Positions 53,912-62,338 of a stretch of 64,000 bases of DNA are shown here, in pieces. The translations under genes were made by a program, and so were the position numbers. Position 1 is the first letter of the stretch, and each line of letters opens with the position of its first letter. The notes under the pieces were generated by a model, which saw nothing but the letters and a program-made list of their open reading frames with translations, did no database searches and was not told the DNA's origin. The DNA is taken from the NCBI GenBank assembly GCA_024346835.1, contig AP024866.1:1302001-1366000 (forward strand). The letters are read 5' to 3'. This stretch comes from Vibrio comitans. Lineage in GTDB: Bacteria > Pseudomonadota > Gammaproteobacteria > Enterobacterales > Vibrionaceae.

Positions 53912-55819
53912 TCACATTGATTGCGGTATAAACGGCAGACGAACAATCATCTGCGTCCCTTCTCCGACGGTAGATACTGCGGAGATAGTTCCTTGGTGCT
54001 GGTGGACAATTTGCTGGCACACGGATAACCCTATGCCTAGACCAAAGTCGCCCTGTTTTTTGGTGGTAAAGTTAAGCTCGAAAATGCGCTCGAGCTGTTC
54101 GGGTTCAATTCCTATGCCGTTATCTTGAAATACGATCTCTATCTGTTGTTCATCTGCGACTAATGTCGTGTGAATACTGAGCTTTCCATTGTTATCCATA
54201 GCGTCTAGGGCGTTGGATATTAGGTTTGTCCATACCTGCTGCAGGGCAATGGGGCGACAAAAAGTTGGAGGGATTAAGTGATAGTCTCGCTCTACACTGA
54301 TATTTTTTAATCGGTTCTCAAAAATGACCAGCGTATCCTCAATGCCTTCGTGTATATCGACTTTTTGTGTTGATTCTTCATCAGAGCGTGCATAGCTTTT
54401 TAGGCTTTTCACCATGTCGGCGATACGTTGTGAGCAGACATTTATCGAACGTAAAGTCGTGCCGGCAGTGTAATAATGATCAAGCTGTTTGAGAATTTTA
54501 TCGACGTCTTGATGCGCTAAGATAGTATCTACGTGCTCTTCAAGCCCCATATTCACCACCATTTTAGCTTGTTGCTTGGTTGGCATTTTATTGGCTATAG
54601 ATTTGGATTTTTGTCGTAGTTGTGCGGTAGAGATGGGGTTAGAGCGTAATGCTCGTTCAAGTACCTGCTTGCCAAGGAGTTTACTGGTTGGGTTGAAGTC
54701 CTCGGTATCTTGGCTAATTTCATGAATTAGGGTATCGGAGCTGCGTAAAATGGCGGCTATAGGATTGTTTAGCTCGTGGGCAACGCCCGCAACTAATTGC
54801 CCTAGAACCACCATCTTTTCATTTTCAACCAGCTGAGTTTGCGCCGCTTCAAGGGATTCGAAAGTATGCTGCAACTGTAATTTAGTATGAATGCTGCGTT
54901 GCAGTCGGCGGTTGAAGTGTCGCAATAATAAATTGGTGAATAACGGAAGAAGGGCGCTGTTTGAGTGCATTACCTCAGTAAAGGTTGTTTTGCTGAGTTT
55001 GATTACATGGGTTCTACTCAGGGTGAGAGCAGTGGAAAATGATTTTTCTCCGGTGACAAATGACATGCCGCCGATAATGCCCCCTTTGCCATGTCGAACC
55101 ACTTCACGCCGCTTTCCATGCTCGTCTTGCTTGTATAACGCGACTTCACCCTTGGTGATAAACCATAGAAATTGATTTGGCTCTCCCTCTTTGGTTAAAA
55201 GGTGAGAGGGTGAGTATCGGCGAATAGCCCGTGATTCGTCGCTTTTTGCAAAAAAGGCTTCTAGGGCGTTACATACCTTTTCCGATAACTCGTCATCACT
55301 TATGGAGTGATAATCACGAATAAAATCGCTGCGGTAGGCGTGGATGCGCTTATCAATATGCGCTCTGATGATTTTTTGGCTATCTAACACCGAGCCATAG
55401 GGTAACCAGTCTATCTTAGGTTGGTTGACGATGAATTCGGTGAGCTCTTTTTTAATGATTTGAGTGGTATTTTCAAGCTGCAATGGGTGGGTAAAACAGT
55501 GATCCAATCGCCCTTCGTTCACTGCTGTAATCACACTCTCCAATTGGTTAGCGTCACAGGTCAGTATCTTACGACAACTTGGGTAGTGGGGTTCGAGATC
55601 AACAAGTAACTGTGACGCGCTAGTATTGAGCGATTCAGTCGCGATAACCATGGAGAGTTCTTGACGTTTAACTCGAATTTCTTCCAGGCATGCGTAGGCA
55701 TCGCGAACGTTTTTCGCGAACAACGGTCTAAACTTGCGCTCATAAGGTTTGAGAGCAAGCTCAAGTATTGATAGTGAGTTTGGATCGTCTTCGATACAAA
55801 GAACGCAATATTGAGTCAT
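53912..55819 (-). CDS. Sensor histidine kinase with degenerate receiver and cNMP-type domain
   Basis: 635 residues from the ATG at 55819; a TTG two codons earlier is rejected. Order: N-terminal receiver-like domain, cyclic-nucleotide-binding-like domain (about 200-300), coiled linker, HisKA-type domain with H348 in VAHELNNP, ATPase with NLISNALDAM, QDNGIGIEP, LNFTTK and GLGIGLS. The receiver seems inactive: T61-E62 stand where the phospho-aspartate belongs and H111 where the lysine belongs, though the D11-D12 pair is kept. No membrane span, so it senses something inside the cell. Cotranscribed with the response regulator. Confidence 0.88.
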   Translation of the reverse strand: MTQYCVLCIEDDPNSLSILELALKPYERKFRPLFAKNVRDAYACLEEIRVKRQELSMVIATESLNTSASQLLVDLEPHYPSCRKILTCDANQLESVITAVNEGRLDHCFTHPLQLENTTQIIKKELTEFIVNQPKIDWLPYGSVLDSQKIIRAHIDKRIHAYRSDFIRDYHSISDDELSEKVCNALEAFFAKSDESRAIRRYSPSHLLTKEGEPNQFLWFITKGEVALYKQDEHGKRREVVRHGKGGIIGGMSFVTGEKSFSTALTLSRTHVIKLSKTTFTEVMHSNSALLPLFTNLLLRHFNRRLQRSIHTKLQLQHTFESLEAAQTQLVENEKMVVLGQLVAGVAHELNNPIAAILRSSDTLIHEISQDTEDFNPTSKLLGKQVLERALRSNPISTAQLRQKSKSIANKMPTKQQAKMVVNMGLEEHVDTILAHQDVDKILKQLDHYYTAGTTLRSINVCSQRIADMVKSLKSYARSDEESTQKVDIHEGIEDTLVIFENRLKNISVERDYHLIPPTFCRPIALQQVWTNLISNALDAMDNNGKLSIHTTLVADEQQIEIVFQDNGIGIEPEQLERIFELNFTTKKQGDFGLGIGLSVCQQIVHQHQGTISAVSTVGEGTQMIVRLPFIPQSM

Positions 55820-55983
55820 AATCAACCCATCTTTTTATTGCACTGTAACAATTTTAATCTCACTCAAATGAGAGCCAGTTAAAGTTATGTCAGTAAAGCG
55901 AAAATATCCTAGAAAATACTGATTTATCTCAATTTTATCTGTATAAAAGAAAGTAGACGTGCAAACACAGAATTTATAAGAAT

Positions 55984-57252
55984 ATGCGACAATTAAAATC
56001 TATAGCTGCAGTAGGCGGCGCAGTAGCCCTTATCGGTATCTGGCCTTTGGCCGTAGGTCACATTGGTCAAACCATAGTGACGGACGGTATTCAAAATTTC
56101 GATAACCAAGACATCAAGGTAGAATTAGAAGAATACGATAGAGGTTATCTTAGCTCAGTTGCCAAGACGCTAGTCACAGTTACAGACCCACAAGCAGTAG
56201 CTCAACTTAATGCTTATGGTTGGCCGACTCAGTACGAGCTAGTACACCATATTAATCATGGGATGTTGAGCCTAAGCGGCGAGACTTTCTATGCACAAAT
56301 GCCTGAGCTTAAGCTCCTTACAAAGACACAGCTTAATGGCAATACTGAGTTTTCTACTAATTTGAAAGCGCAGCAATTCCAAATTGGTGGTAGCGAGCCA
56401 ATGACAGCACTGCTGGGTGCGCTGGATATCGAAGGTTCGGTGAGCGTATTGGGGGAGCTTGAGTACCAATTGACTATGCCTTCTCTAGAGTTTGACTATG
56501 AAAGCGGCGCTATGATTCGCTTCGATGGTTTAACAAGTAGCGGTGAAGGTAAGGTAGAACAAGGTCTCTGGATGGGCGAGCAAACCTTGTCGCTCGATAG
56601 CTTTGTGGTCAATGACTATGAAGGAGTCAACCTCGTTGAAATGGGTGGCTTAAGCTATCAGTTCCAAACGAGCCAAGATGAAACAGCACAAACCCTGCAA
56701 GGTGATTATCAACTGACCCTGCAAGAGTTTAAAAATCACGATGGTGAAGCTAAAAACCTGAGCCTAAGCTTTACCGCTGGTGGTTTTGATAAATCTGCGT
56801 TCTTAGATTTATCTGAGATGTACCAAAATAGTCCAGTATGGACAGAGCAAGATACCGCTAAAGCACTACCTAAAGTGGATGAACTGCTTGCTAAGGGCTT
56901 CTTCATGTCCTTGAATAAGTTCAGTGTCGATGTGGATGAAGGTCACTTTGAATCAAATTGGAATATGAATCTGCCTTCAGGTGAAGCGAATTCATCTAAA
57001 GACTTCCTACAGCTTATCGAACTATTACAAGGGGATATGAATGCCTTTGTTTCTAGTGACTTAGTGATGGCTTATCCTTTCATTCAAGAAAACTTGGATG
57101 AATTGTTAATTATGGAAGTTGCATCGCAAACCGATAATGGCTACAGCATGGCCTTGCAACTGAAGGATGGGAAGATACTGTTCTCTAACGGAAAAGAAGT
57201 GCCAGTCATCTCGTTATTGCTGCCAATGCTAATGCCACAACAAGCACAGTAA
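55984..57252 (+). CDS. DUF945 (YdgA-like) family protein
   Basis: 422 residues. N-terminal hydrophobic segment (AAVGGAVALIGIWPLAVG) works as signal anchor; the remainder is a long beta-rich periplasmic domain typical of DUF945. Function unknown; E. coli YdgA dimerises at the inner membrane. Divergent from the kinase gene and located before serC, as in V. cholerae. Confidence 0.85.
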   Translation: MRQLKSIAAVGGAVALIGIWPLAVGHIGQTIVTDGIQNFDNQDIKVELEEYDRGYLSSVAKTLVTVTDPQAVAQLNAYGWPTQYELVHHINHGMLSLSGETFYAQMPELKLLTKTQLNGNTEFSTNLKAQQFQIGGSEPMTALLGALDIEGSVSVLGELEYQLTMPSLEFDYESGAMIRFDGLTSSGEGKVEQGLWMGEQTLSLDSFVVNDYEGVNLVEMGGLSYQFQTSQDETAQTLQGDYQLTLQEFKNHDGEAKNLSLSFTAGGFDKSAFLDLSEMYQNSPVWTEQDTAKALPKVDELLAKGFFMSLNKFSVDVDEGHFESNWNMNLPSGEANSSKDFLQLIELLQGDMNAFVSSDLVMAYPFIQENLDELLIMEVASQTDNGYSMALQLKDGKILFSNGKEVPVISLLLPMLMPQQAQ

Positions 57253-57275
57253 AACCAATCACCTACAGGAAAAAT

Positions 57276-57314
57276 AGCCATAGTTTGGTGCTTTATACCA
57301 ACTATGGCTTTTTT
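57276..57314 (+). terminator. Terminator of the DUF945 gene
   Basis: AGCCATAGTTTGG pairs with CCAACTATGGCT around a 9-base loop, followed by TTTTTT. Confidence 0.92.
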
Positions 57315-57400
57315 ATATCAAAATGAGACTTAAATCTTGTTTTAAGCTGGGGTATAGTCATTGAAAACATTGATTGAATCACTTGGAGTAAGTAAACGAA

Positions 57401-58483
57401 ATGGACGCCATTTATAACTTTAGTGCCGGACCTGCTGGCCTACCAAAAGCCGTGATGGAATTAGCTCAGAAAGAGTTTGTTGACTGGAACGGTATGGGCC
57501 GCTCAGTGATGGAAATTAGCCATCGTAGTAAAGAGTTTATTGCAGTCGCGGAAGCTGCTGAGCGTGACTTGCGCGAATTACTTCAAGTGCCAAGCAATTA
57601 TAAAATTTTGTTCTGCCAGGGTGGTGCGCGCGCTCAATTCTCAGCAGTACCGATGAACCTTCTCGGCCAGTCCACAAAGGCGTGTTATGTTGATGGTGGT
57701 TACTGGGCAAACAGTGCTATTGCAGAGGCAAACAAGTATTGTGAGGTCCAGGTTGTTGATGCAAAAACTGAGCGTGATGGTAAGGCTGCGATAGCGCCTG
57801 CAACATCTTGGCCTATCGATGATGACGCTGCATACGTTCACTATTGCCCAAATGAAACCATTGATGGTATTGAGATCAATGATCTTCCTGTTACTGATAA
57901 GCCAATTGTTGCGGACATGTCATCGACCATTCTGTCTCGTCAAATTGATGTGAGTAAGTTTGGCGTTATCTATGCAGGCGCGCAGAAGAACATTGGCCCT
58001 GCGGGCATTACACTGGTAATTGTTCGAGACGATTTGCTTGATTTGGCGAGTGATATCTTGCCGAGTACGCTGAGCTACAAGCTGCTTGATGAAAAAGAAT
58101 CTATGTATAACACGCCACCAACCTACGCTTGGTATTTGTCTGGGTTAGTGTTCAAGTGGTTAAAGTCTATCGGCGGTATCGCTGAGATGGAAAAACGCAA
58201 CCGCAATAAAGCGGCTGCATTGTACAAGGCGATAGATGATTCTGATTTCTACAAAAACAACGTTCATCCAGACAACCGTTCATTGATGAATGTACCATTC
58301 CAACTGGCTAAACCAGAGCTCGATGCATTGTTCCTAGAGCAAGCAGAGGCGAAAGGTTTGGTGGCGTTAAAAGGCCATAGAGCGGTGGGTGGTATGCGCG
58401 CGTCTATCTATAACGCGATGTCAGAAGAAGGCGTGAACGCTCTTGTTGAGTTTATGGGTGAGTTTGAGAAAGCAAACCGCTAA
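57401..58483 (+). CDS. serC: Phosphoserine aminotransferase
   Basis: 360 residues, the length of E. coli SerC (362). PLP class V aminotransferase of serine synthesis and also of pyridoxine synthesis (4-phosphohydroxythreonine). Seen: [15 protein letters not shown] at the N-terminus, [15 protein letters not shown], and the pyridoxal lysine in [12 protein letters not shown]. The ATG follows GAGTAAG. Monocistronic with a hairpin after the stop. Confidence 0.97.
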   Translation: MDAIYNFSAGPAGLPKAVMELAQKEFVDWNGMGRSVMEISHRSKEFIAVAEAAERDLRELLQVPSNYKILFCQGGARAQFSAVPMNLLGQSTKACYVDGGYWANSAIAEANKYCEVQVVDAKTERDGKAAIAPATSWPIDDDAAYVHYCPNETIDGIEINDLPVTDKPIVADMSSTILSRQIDVSKFGVIYAGAQKNIGPAGITLVIVRDDLLDLASDILPSTLSYKLLDEKESMYNTPPTYAWYLSGLVFKWLKSIGGIAEMEKRNRNKAAALYKAIDDSDFYKNNVHPDNRSLMNVPFQLAKPELDALFLEQAEAKGLVALKGHRAVGGMRASIYNAMSEEGVNALVEFMGEFEKANR

Positions 58484-58490
58484 AACTGAA

Positions 58491-58515
58491 AGCTGTCAGC
58501 ATTTAGCTGACAGCT
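58491..58515. terminator. Hairpin between serC and the LysR gene
   Basis: AGCTGTCAGC and GCTGACAGCT pair perfectly around ATTTA. It lies right behind serC and overlaps the stop of the convergent LysR gene. There is little T tract. Confidence 0.65.
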
Positions 58516-59405
58516 AGAAGACGTGTTTGTAGAAACTCTTTCAACGCTTTCACTAATCCGCTGAACTGACTTCGGTCGGTGAAAATCATATATAAAGGGG
58601 CGTGCTCGCCACGCCACTCTTGCGCTAGAGTAATTAAGCGACCTTCTTTAATATCTTCCAGTACATCTAATCGTGACTTATAAGCGATACCATGCCCATT
58701 TAATGCCCACTGACGCACCATTTGACCGTCACTGGTTTTGCGATTTCCGTTTACCTTAATCACCAATTGTTGCTCAGACTGATGATGAATAAAGTGCCAA
58801 CGATTGTGCAACTTTTGATTAAGGGCGAAGCAGAGGCAATTGTGTTGCTTGAGATCCTCAGGCTCAGTAATTTTGGCGTGGGACTGTATGTATTTAGGAG
58901 ACGCGCACAGAATGCGATAGTTTTCCTTAAACAAAGGTATGGCAATCATATTGGAGTCTTCAGGTTCCCCGATGCGAAGAGCTACATCAACGTTTTGTTC
59001 GTAAAGGTCGGCATAACTGTCAGAAAGGTGTACATGCACTGATACCTTAGGATGTAGAGCTAAAAACTCATCTATGAGGGGCATAATGACGCCTCGCCCT
59101 GTATCTGAGGGCATAGAGAGGCTGATGTTGCCTGCTAGTTCTTGATCTTTCTCTGTTAACTCATCTATGCCTTGCTCAAAGATAAGCATAGCTTGCTGGC
59201 ATCGAGGCAAAAACAACTCCCCTTGAGGCGAGAGTCGCAACTTTCTTGTAGAGCGGATAAATAAGGGGACATCGAGCTCAGTTTCTAATCTTTGAATCGT
59301 TCGACTAATGGCCGCAGGAGTTTGGTCTAAACTACGAGCAGCGGCTGAGAGGTTACCGAGCTTTGCGGTTTCAAGGAAGACCTTTATATCGTGTAGTGAT
59401 TTCAT
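58503..59405 (-). CDS. LysR-family regulator
   Basis: 300 residues. Winged helix-turn-helix at the N-terminus with NLSAAARSLDQTPAAISRTI and LETELDVPLFIRSTR, then the LysR substrate domain. It is divergent from the quinone-oxidoreductase-like gene with a 104-bp gap that carries a TTAGTTT dyad, and is likely its regulator. Of the AaeR/DmlR-like group; effector unknown. Confidence 0.9.
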   Translation of the reverse strand: MKSLHDIKVFLETAKLGNLSAAARSLDQTPAAISRTIQRLETELDVPLFIRSTRKLRLSPQGELFLPRCQQAMLIFEQGIDELTEKDQELAGNISLSMPSDTGRGVIMPLIDEFLALHPKVSVHVHLSDSYADLYEQNVDVALRIGEPEDSNMIAIPLFKENYRILCASPKYIQSHAKITEPEDLKQHNCLCFALNQKLHNRWHFIHHQSEQQLVIKVNGNRKTSDGQMVRQWALNGHGIAYKSRLDVLEDIKEGRLITLAQEWRGEHAPLYMIFTDRSQFSGLVKALKEFLQTRLLAVS

Positions 59406-59440
59406 TTTTAACTTTTTGTAAAAAGTGTTTTGAGCGAAGC

Positions 59441-59457
59441 TTAGTTTTTCAAACTAA
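59441..59457. promoter_or_regulatory. Candidate LysR operator
   Basis: TTAGTTT-TTC-AAACTAA, a perfect 7-3-7 inverted repeat containing a T-N11-A frame, in the divergent gap between the LysR and oxidoreductase genes. Confidence 0.6.
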
Positions 59458-59509
59458 ACGTGTCAATTAAACTGGTTGTATATAACGGCATTAATCTGGA
59501 GAGCAAACA

Positions 59510-60511
59510 ATGAAGGCGGTCGGATATCAAGTTAACCTACCTATCGAAAATGAAGATTCATTACAGGATATTACGCTCGATAAACCGAGTGCCGCAGGCA
59601 GGGATCTGCTTGTCAAAGTTAACGCTGTTTCAGTTAACCCAGTGGATACAAAAATACGCTCCAATGTGGCTCCAGAGTCGGGCTATAAAGTGATTGGCTG
59701 GGACGCGGTTGGCGTTGTCGAACAGATCGGTGAGAAGGTCAGTTTGTTTAATGTTGGTGACCTTGTTTGGTATGCAGGGGATCTCACGCGCTCGGGGACT
59801 AATGCCGAGTATCAATTGGTAGATGAACGCATTGTTAGTCTTGCCCCTACTTCTGTAAGTGTTTCACAAGCTGCAGCACTACCACTAACCACGTTAACAG
59901 CGTGGGAGATGTTGTTTGATCGTCTGCGCGTTGATAAAGACGCAGAGCAAAGTATTCTGATTATTGGCGCTGCGGGTGGGGTGGGCTCAATCATGGTACA
60001 GCTTGCGAAAAAGCTCACCAATTTAAAGGTTATCGCCACAGCTTCTCGTTCTGCCTCTGTAGAGTGGCTTAAACAGCTTGGCGCAGATCAGGTAATCGAT
60101 CACAACCAATCTATGAGTGAACAACTTGGAATGACTGATTGTGTTGATTATGTAGTGAGTCTAAATAATACCGAACAACACATGCCTGAAGTAATGAAGC
60201 TCATTAAACCGCAAGGTCAATTTGGTTTGATTGATGACCCAATGTCTTTTGACATCCGAGCACTAAAACAAAAGAGTGTATCGCTGCACTGGGAGTTTAT
60301 GTATACCCGATCGATGTTTGAAACCGATGACATGCAAAAACAGCATGATATCTTGCAAGCAGTGGCAAGAATGATTGATTCTGGAGAGGTGAAAACCACT
60401 CTCGGAGAGCATTTTGGTGCAATCAATGCCGCTAACCTAAAGCGAGCACATGCGCTATTAGAGTCTCAAAAGGCCCGCGGAAAAATCGTACTGGAAGGCT
60501 TCAACGACTGA
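59510..60511 (+). CDS. Zinc-type alcohol dehydrogenase / quinone-oxidoreductase-like MDR protein
   Basis: 333 residues, medium-chain dehydrogenase. NAD(P) loop IIGAAGGVGSIMVQLAKK and the QOR-like AEYQLVDERIV stretch are seen; the structural-zinc cysteine cluster is absent, so despite the family title it probably works without zinc as an NADPH quinone or enone reductase. GGAG ribosome site 7 bases before the ATG. Controlled by the divergent LysR protein (inference). Confidence 0.9.
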   Translation: MKAVGYQVNLPIENEDSLQDITLDKPSAAGRDLLVKVNAVSVNPVDTKIRSNVAPESGYKVIGWDAVGVVEQIGEKVSLFNVGDLVWYAGDLTRSGTNAEYQLVDERIVSLAPTSVSVSQAAALPLTTLTAWEMLFDRLRVDKDAEQSILIIGAAGGVGSIMVQLAKKLTNLKVIATASRSASVEWLKQLGADQVIDHNQSMSEQLGMTDCVDYVVSLNNTEQHMPEVMKLIKPQGQFGLIDDPMSFDIRALKQKSVSLHWEFMYTRSMFETDDMQKQHDILQAVARMIDSGEVKTTLGEHFGAINAANLKRAHALLESQKARGKIVLEGFND

Positions 60512-60525
60512 TCTGAAGTGCATAA

Positions 60526-60560
60526 AAAAGCCCGGCAGCGTATTTACGTTGCGGGGCTTT
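60526..60560. terminator. Bidirectional terminator between the MDR gene and cydC
   Basis: AAAAGCCC with GGGCTTT closing an inner CAGCG/CGTTG pairing, with an A tract on the left and T residues to the right, between convergent genes. Confidence 0.88.
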
Positions 60561-60589
60561 GTTGTATTTATTGGTTAGCTAACTTGGCA

Positions 60590-62338
60590 CTAGATTGCTT
60601 GATGCAATTGGTAATAGCGACCTTTTTGCTTAAGAAGCTCTGTATGCTCACCTTGTTCTACTAGCTTACCTTGCTCTAGCACTACAACGTTATCCATTTT
60701 ACTTAGACCTACCAGACGGTGAGTGACAAAAATCACGGTCTTATCTTGATAGTGCTGTTCTAGTAGTGACATGATTTGCGATTCAGTAGAGCGATCTAGC
60801 CCCTCTGTTGGCTCGTCGAGCAGAAGGATAGGGGCATCGTGCAGGACGGCGCGAGCAATGCCGATACGACGCTTTTCGCCACCAGATAATTGTCTGCCAC
60901 CATCACCAAGCCATTGGTCAAGCCCAGGTGCATCCAGCAAATATTCCAGCCCAACTTTAGTTAGCGCTCCAGAAAGTATACTGTCATCAGCATCCGGCTT
61001 TGCAATTAATAGATTGTCGCGCAATGTGCCATTTAGGACATCAACACGTTGACTCACTACCGAGATAAGGCTGCGAAGCTCCGATTCAGAAAGCTCGGTC
61101 AGTGCCTGACCACCGATCTGAATATCACCTTTTTGAACGTCCCAATAGCGAGTGAGCAATTGAAGCAATGTCGATTTACCACTGCCCGTTTTGCCGAGTA
61201 TGGCAAGCTTGCTGCCCGCAGTTACGTTGAGCGATAAACTATCCACAGCAAGTGGGACGTGTTTATCCCCGGACAAGCTTTCATAGGCAAAGGATACATT
61301 GTGAAATTCAACGGCAATCTTGTCACTGTTATTGATGACTTTATTATTGCTATAGATAGGGAATTGGACATCAGGTTCTGCACCAATCACTTCATTTAGA
61401 CGTCTTGCAGATGCCAGCGTTTGTCCTAGATACTGGAATGCCCCAGCGATAGGCATTAATAGCTCAACACTAGCCAGGGTCGCAAACACCACCAGAGCGA
61501 TAAGTGGGCTTGGCTGGGAACCGCCGATACCGTCAGCAGACATCCATAAAATCAACAGAAGTGTCATGCCGTTTGCCAAAAGCAGCAAAGCGTTGGCAAG
61601 ACCCGTAATATGAGCGTTGATTGCCTGGTTGCTCATCAGTGCCATTTGCGCTTGATCGATCTTCTCTCTGTAGCGTTTTTCTGCACCAAATAACAGAAGC
61701 TCACAGTGGCCTTCAATCCAATCTAAAGTGCGTATGCGCAGGTCTGCGCGATTCTGGGTCAGTCTATGTCCGTTACCTTTACCCAGTTTATAGAAGAGTA
61801 CAGGCCAGATCAGCACAAGCGCCATCAAGATCGCGCCGAGTGTTAGGCCGATATCACTGTCGAACCACACCAAGAAACCCGTTAGGCAAGTGATACCAAG
61901 GATGCTGAGTATTACTGGGCTCACAAGGCGCAAATACACGTGATCCATTGCCGATACATCAGCAACAAGGCGATTGAGCAGATCAGCATCGCGTAATCCA
62001 CCCACACGGCCTGGGATCAGTGGGGTCAGTTTCTCATAGAAATACACACGCAAATCGGTAAGTAGCTTAAAGGTGGCGTTGTGTGACACCACTCGCTCAC
62101 CCCAACGACCCGCGGTACGACCCATAGCAAGGCCCCGTACACCACCGCCTGGAAGCATGTAGTTAAAGGTTTCTCTGGCTATGGTCAGTCCTGCAACAGC
62201 CGCAGCTGAAAGAAACCATCCTGAAAGTGTTAGCAGACCGATAGAGGCAAACAGAGTGAGAAAGCCCAATATCATGCCCAGCGATAGGCCAAACCAATGT
62301 TTTTTATACAATTTGAGGTAGGGAAGTAACTCACGCAT
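60590..62338 (-). CDS. cydC: CydC, ABC exporter subunit for cysteine/glutathione
   Basis: 582 residues, six-helix membrane domain then ATPase. Walker A GKTGSGKSTLLQLL, ABC signature LSGGEKRRIGIARA, Walker B ILLLDEPTEGLD. With CydD it forms a heterodimer that exports cysteine and glutathione to the periplasm and is needed to assemble cytochrome bd oxidase. Its ATG overlaps the cydD stop by eight bases, so the two are translationally coupled. Confidence 0.96.
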   Translation of the reverse strand: MRELLPYLKLYKKHWFGLSLGMILGFLTLFASIGLLTLSGWFLSAAAVAGLTIARETFNYMLPGGGVRGLAMGRTAGRWGERVVSHNATFKLLTDLRVYFYEKLTPLIPGRVGGLRDADLLNRLVADVSAMDHVYLRLVSPVILSILGITCLTGFLVWFDSDIGLTLGAILMALVLIWPVLFYKLGKGNGHRLTQNRADLRIRTLDWIEGHCELLLFGAEKRYREKIDQAQMALMSNQAINAHITGLANALLLLANGMTLLLILWMSADGIGGSQPSPLIALVVFATLASVELLMPIAGAFQYLGQTLASARRLNEVIGAEPDVQFPIYSNNKVINNSDKIAVEFHNVSFAYESLSGDKHVPLAVDSLSLNVTAGSKLAILGKTGSGKSTLLQLLTRYWDVQKGDIQIGGQALTELSESELRSLISVVSQRVDVLNGTLRDNLLIAKPDADDSILSGALTKVGLEYLLDAPGLDQWLGDGGRQLSGGEKRRIGIARAVLHDAPILLLDEPTEGLDRSTESQIMSLLEQHYQDKTVIFVTHRLVGLSKMDNVVVLEQGKLVEQGEHTELLKQKGRYYQLHQAI

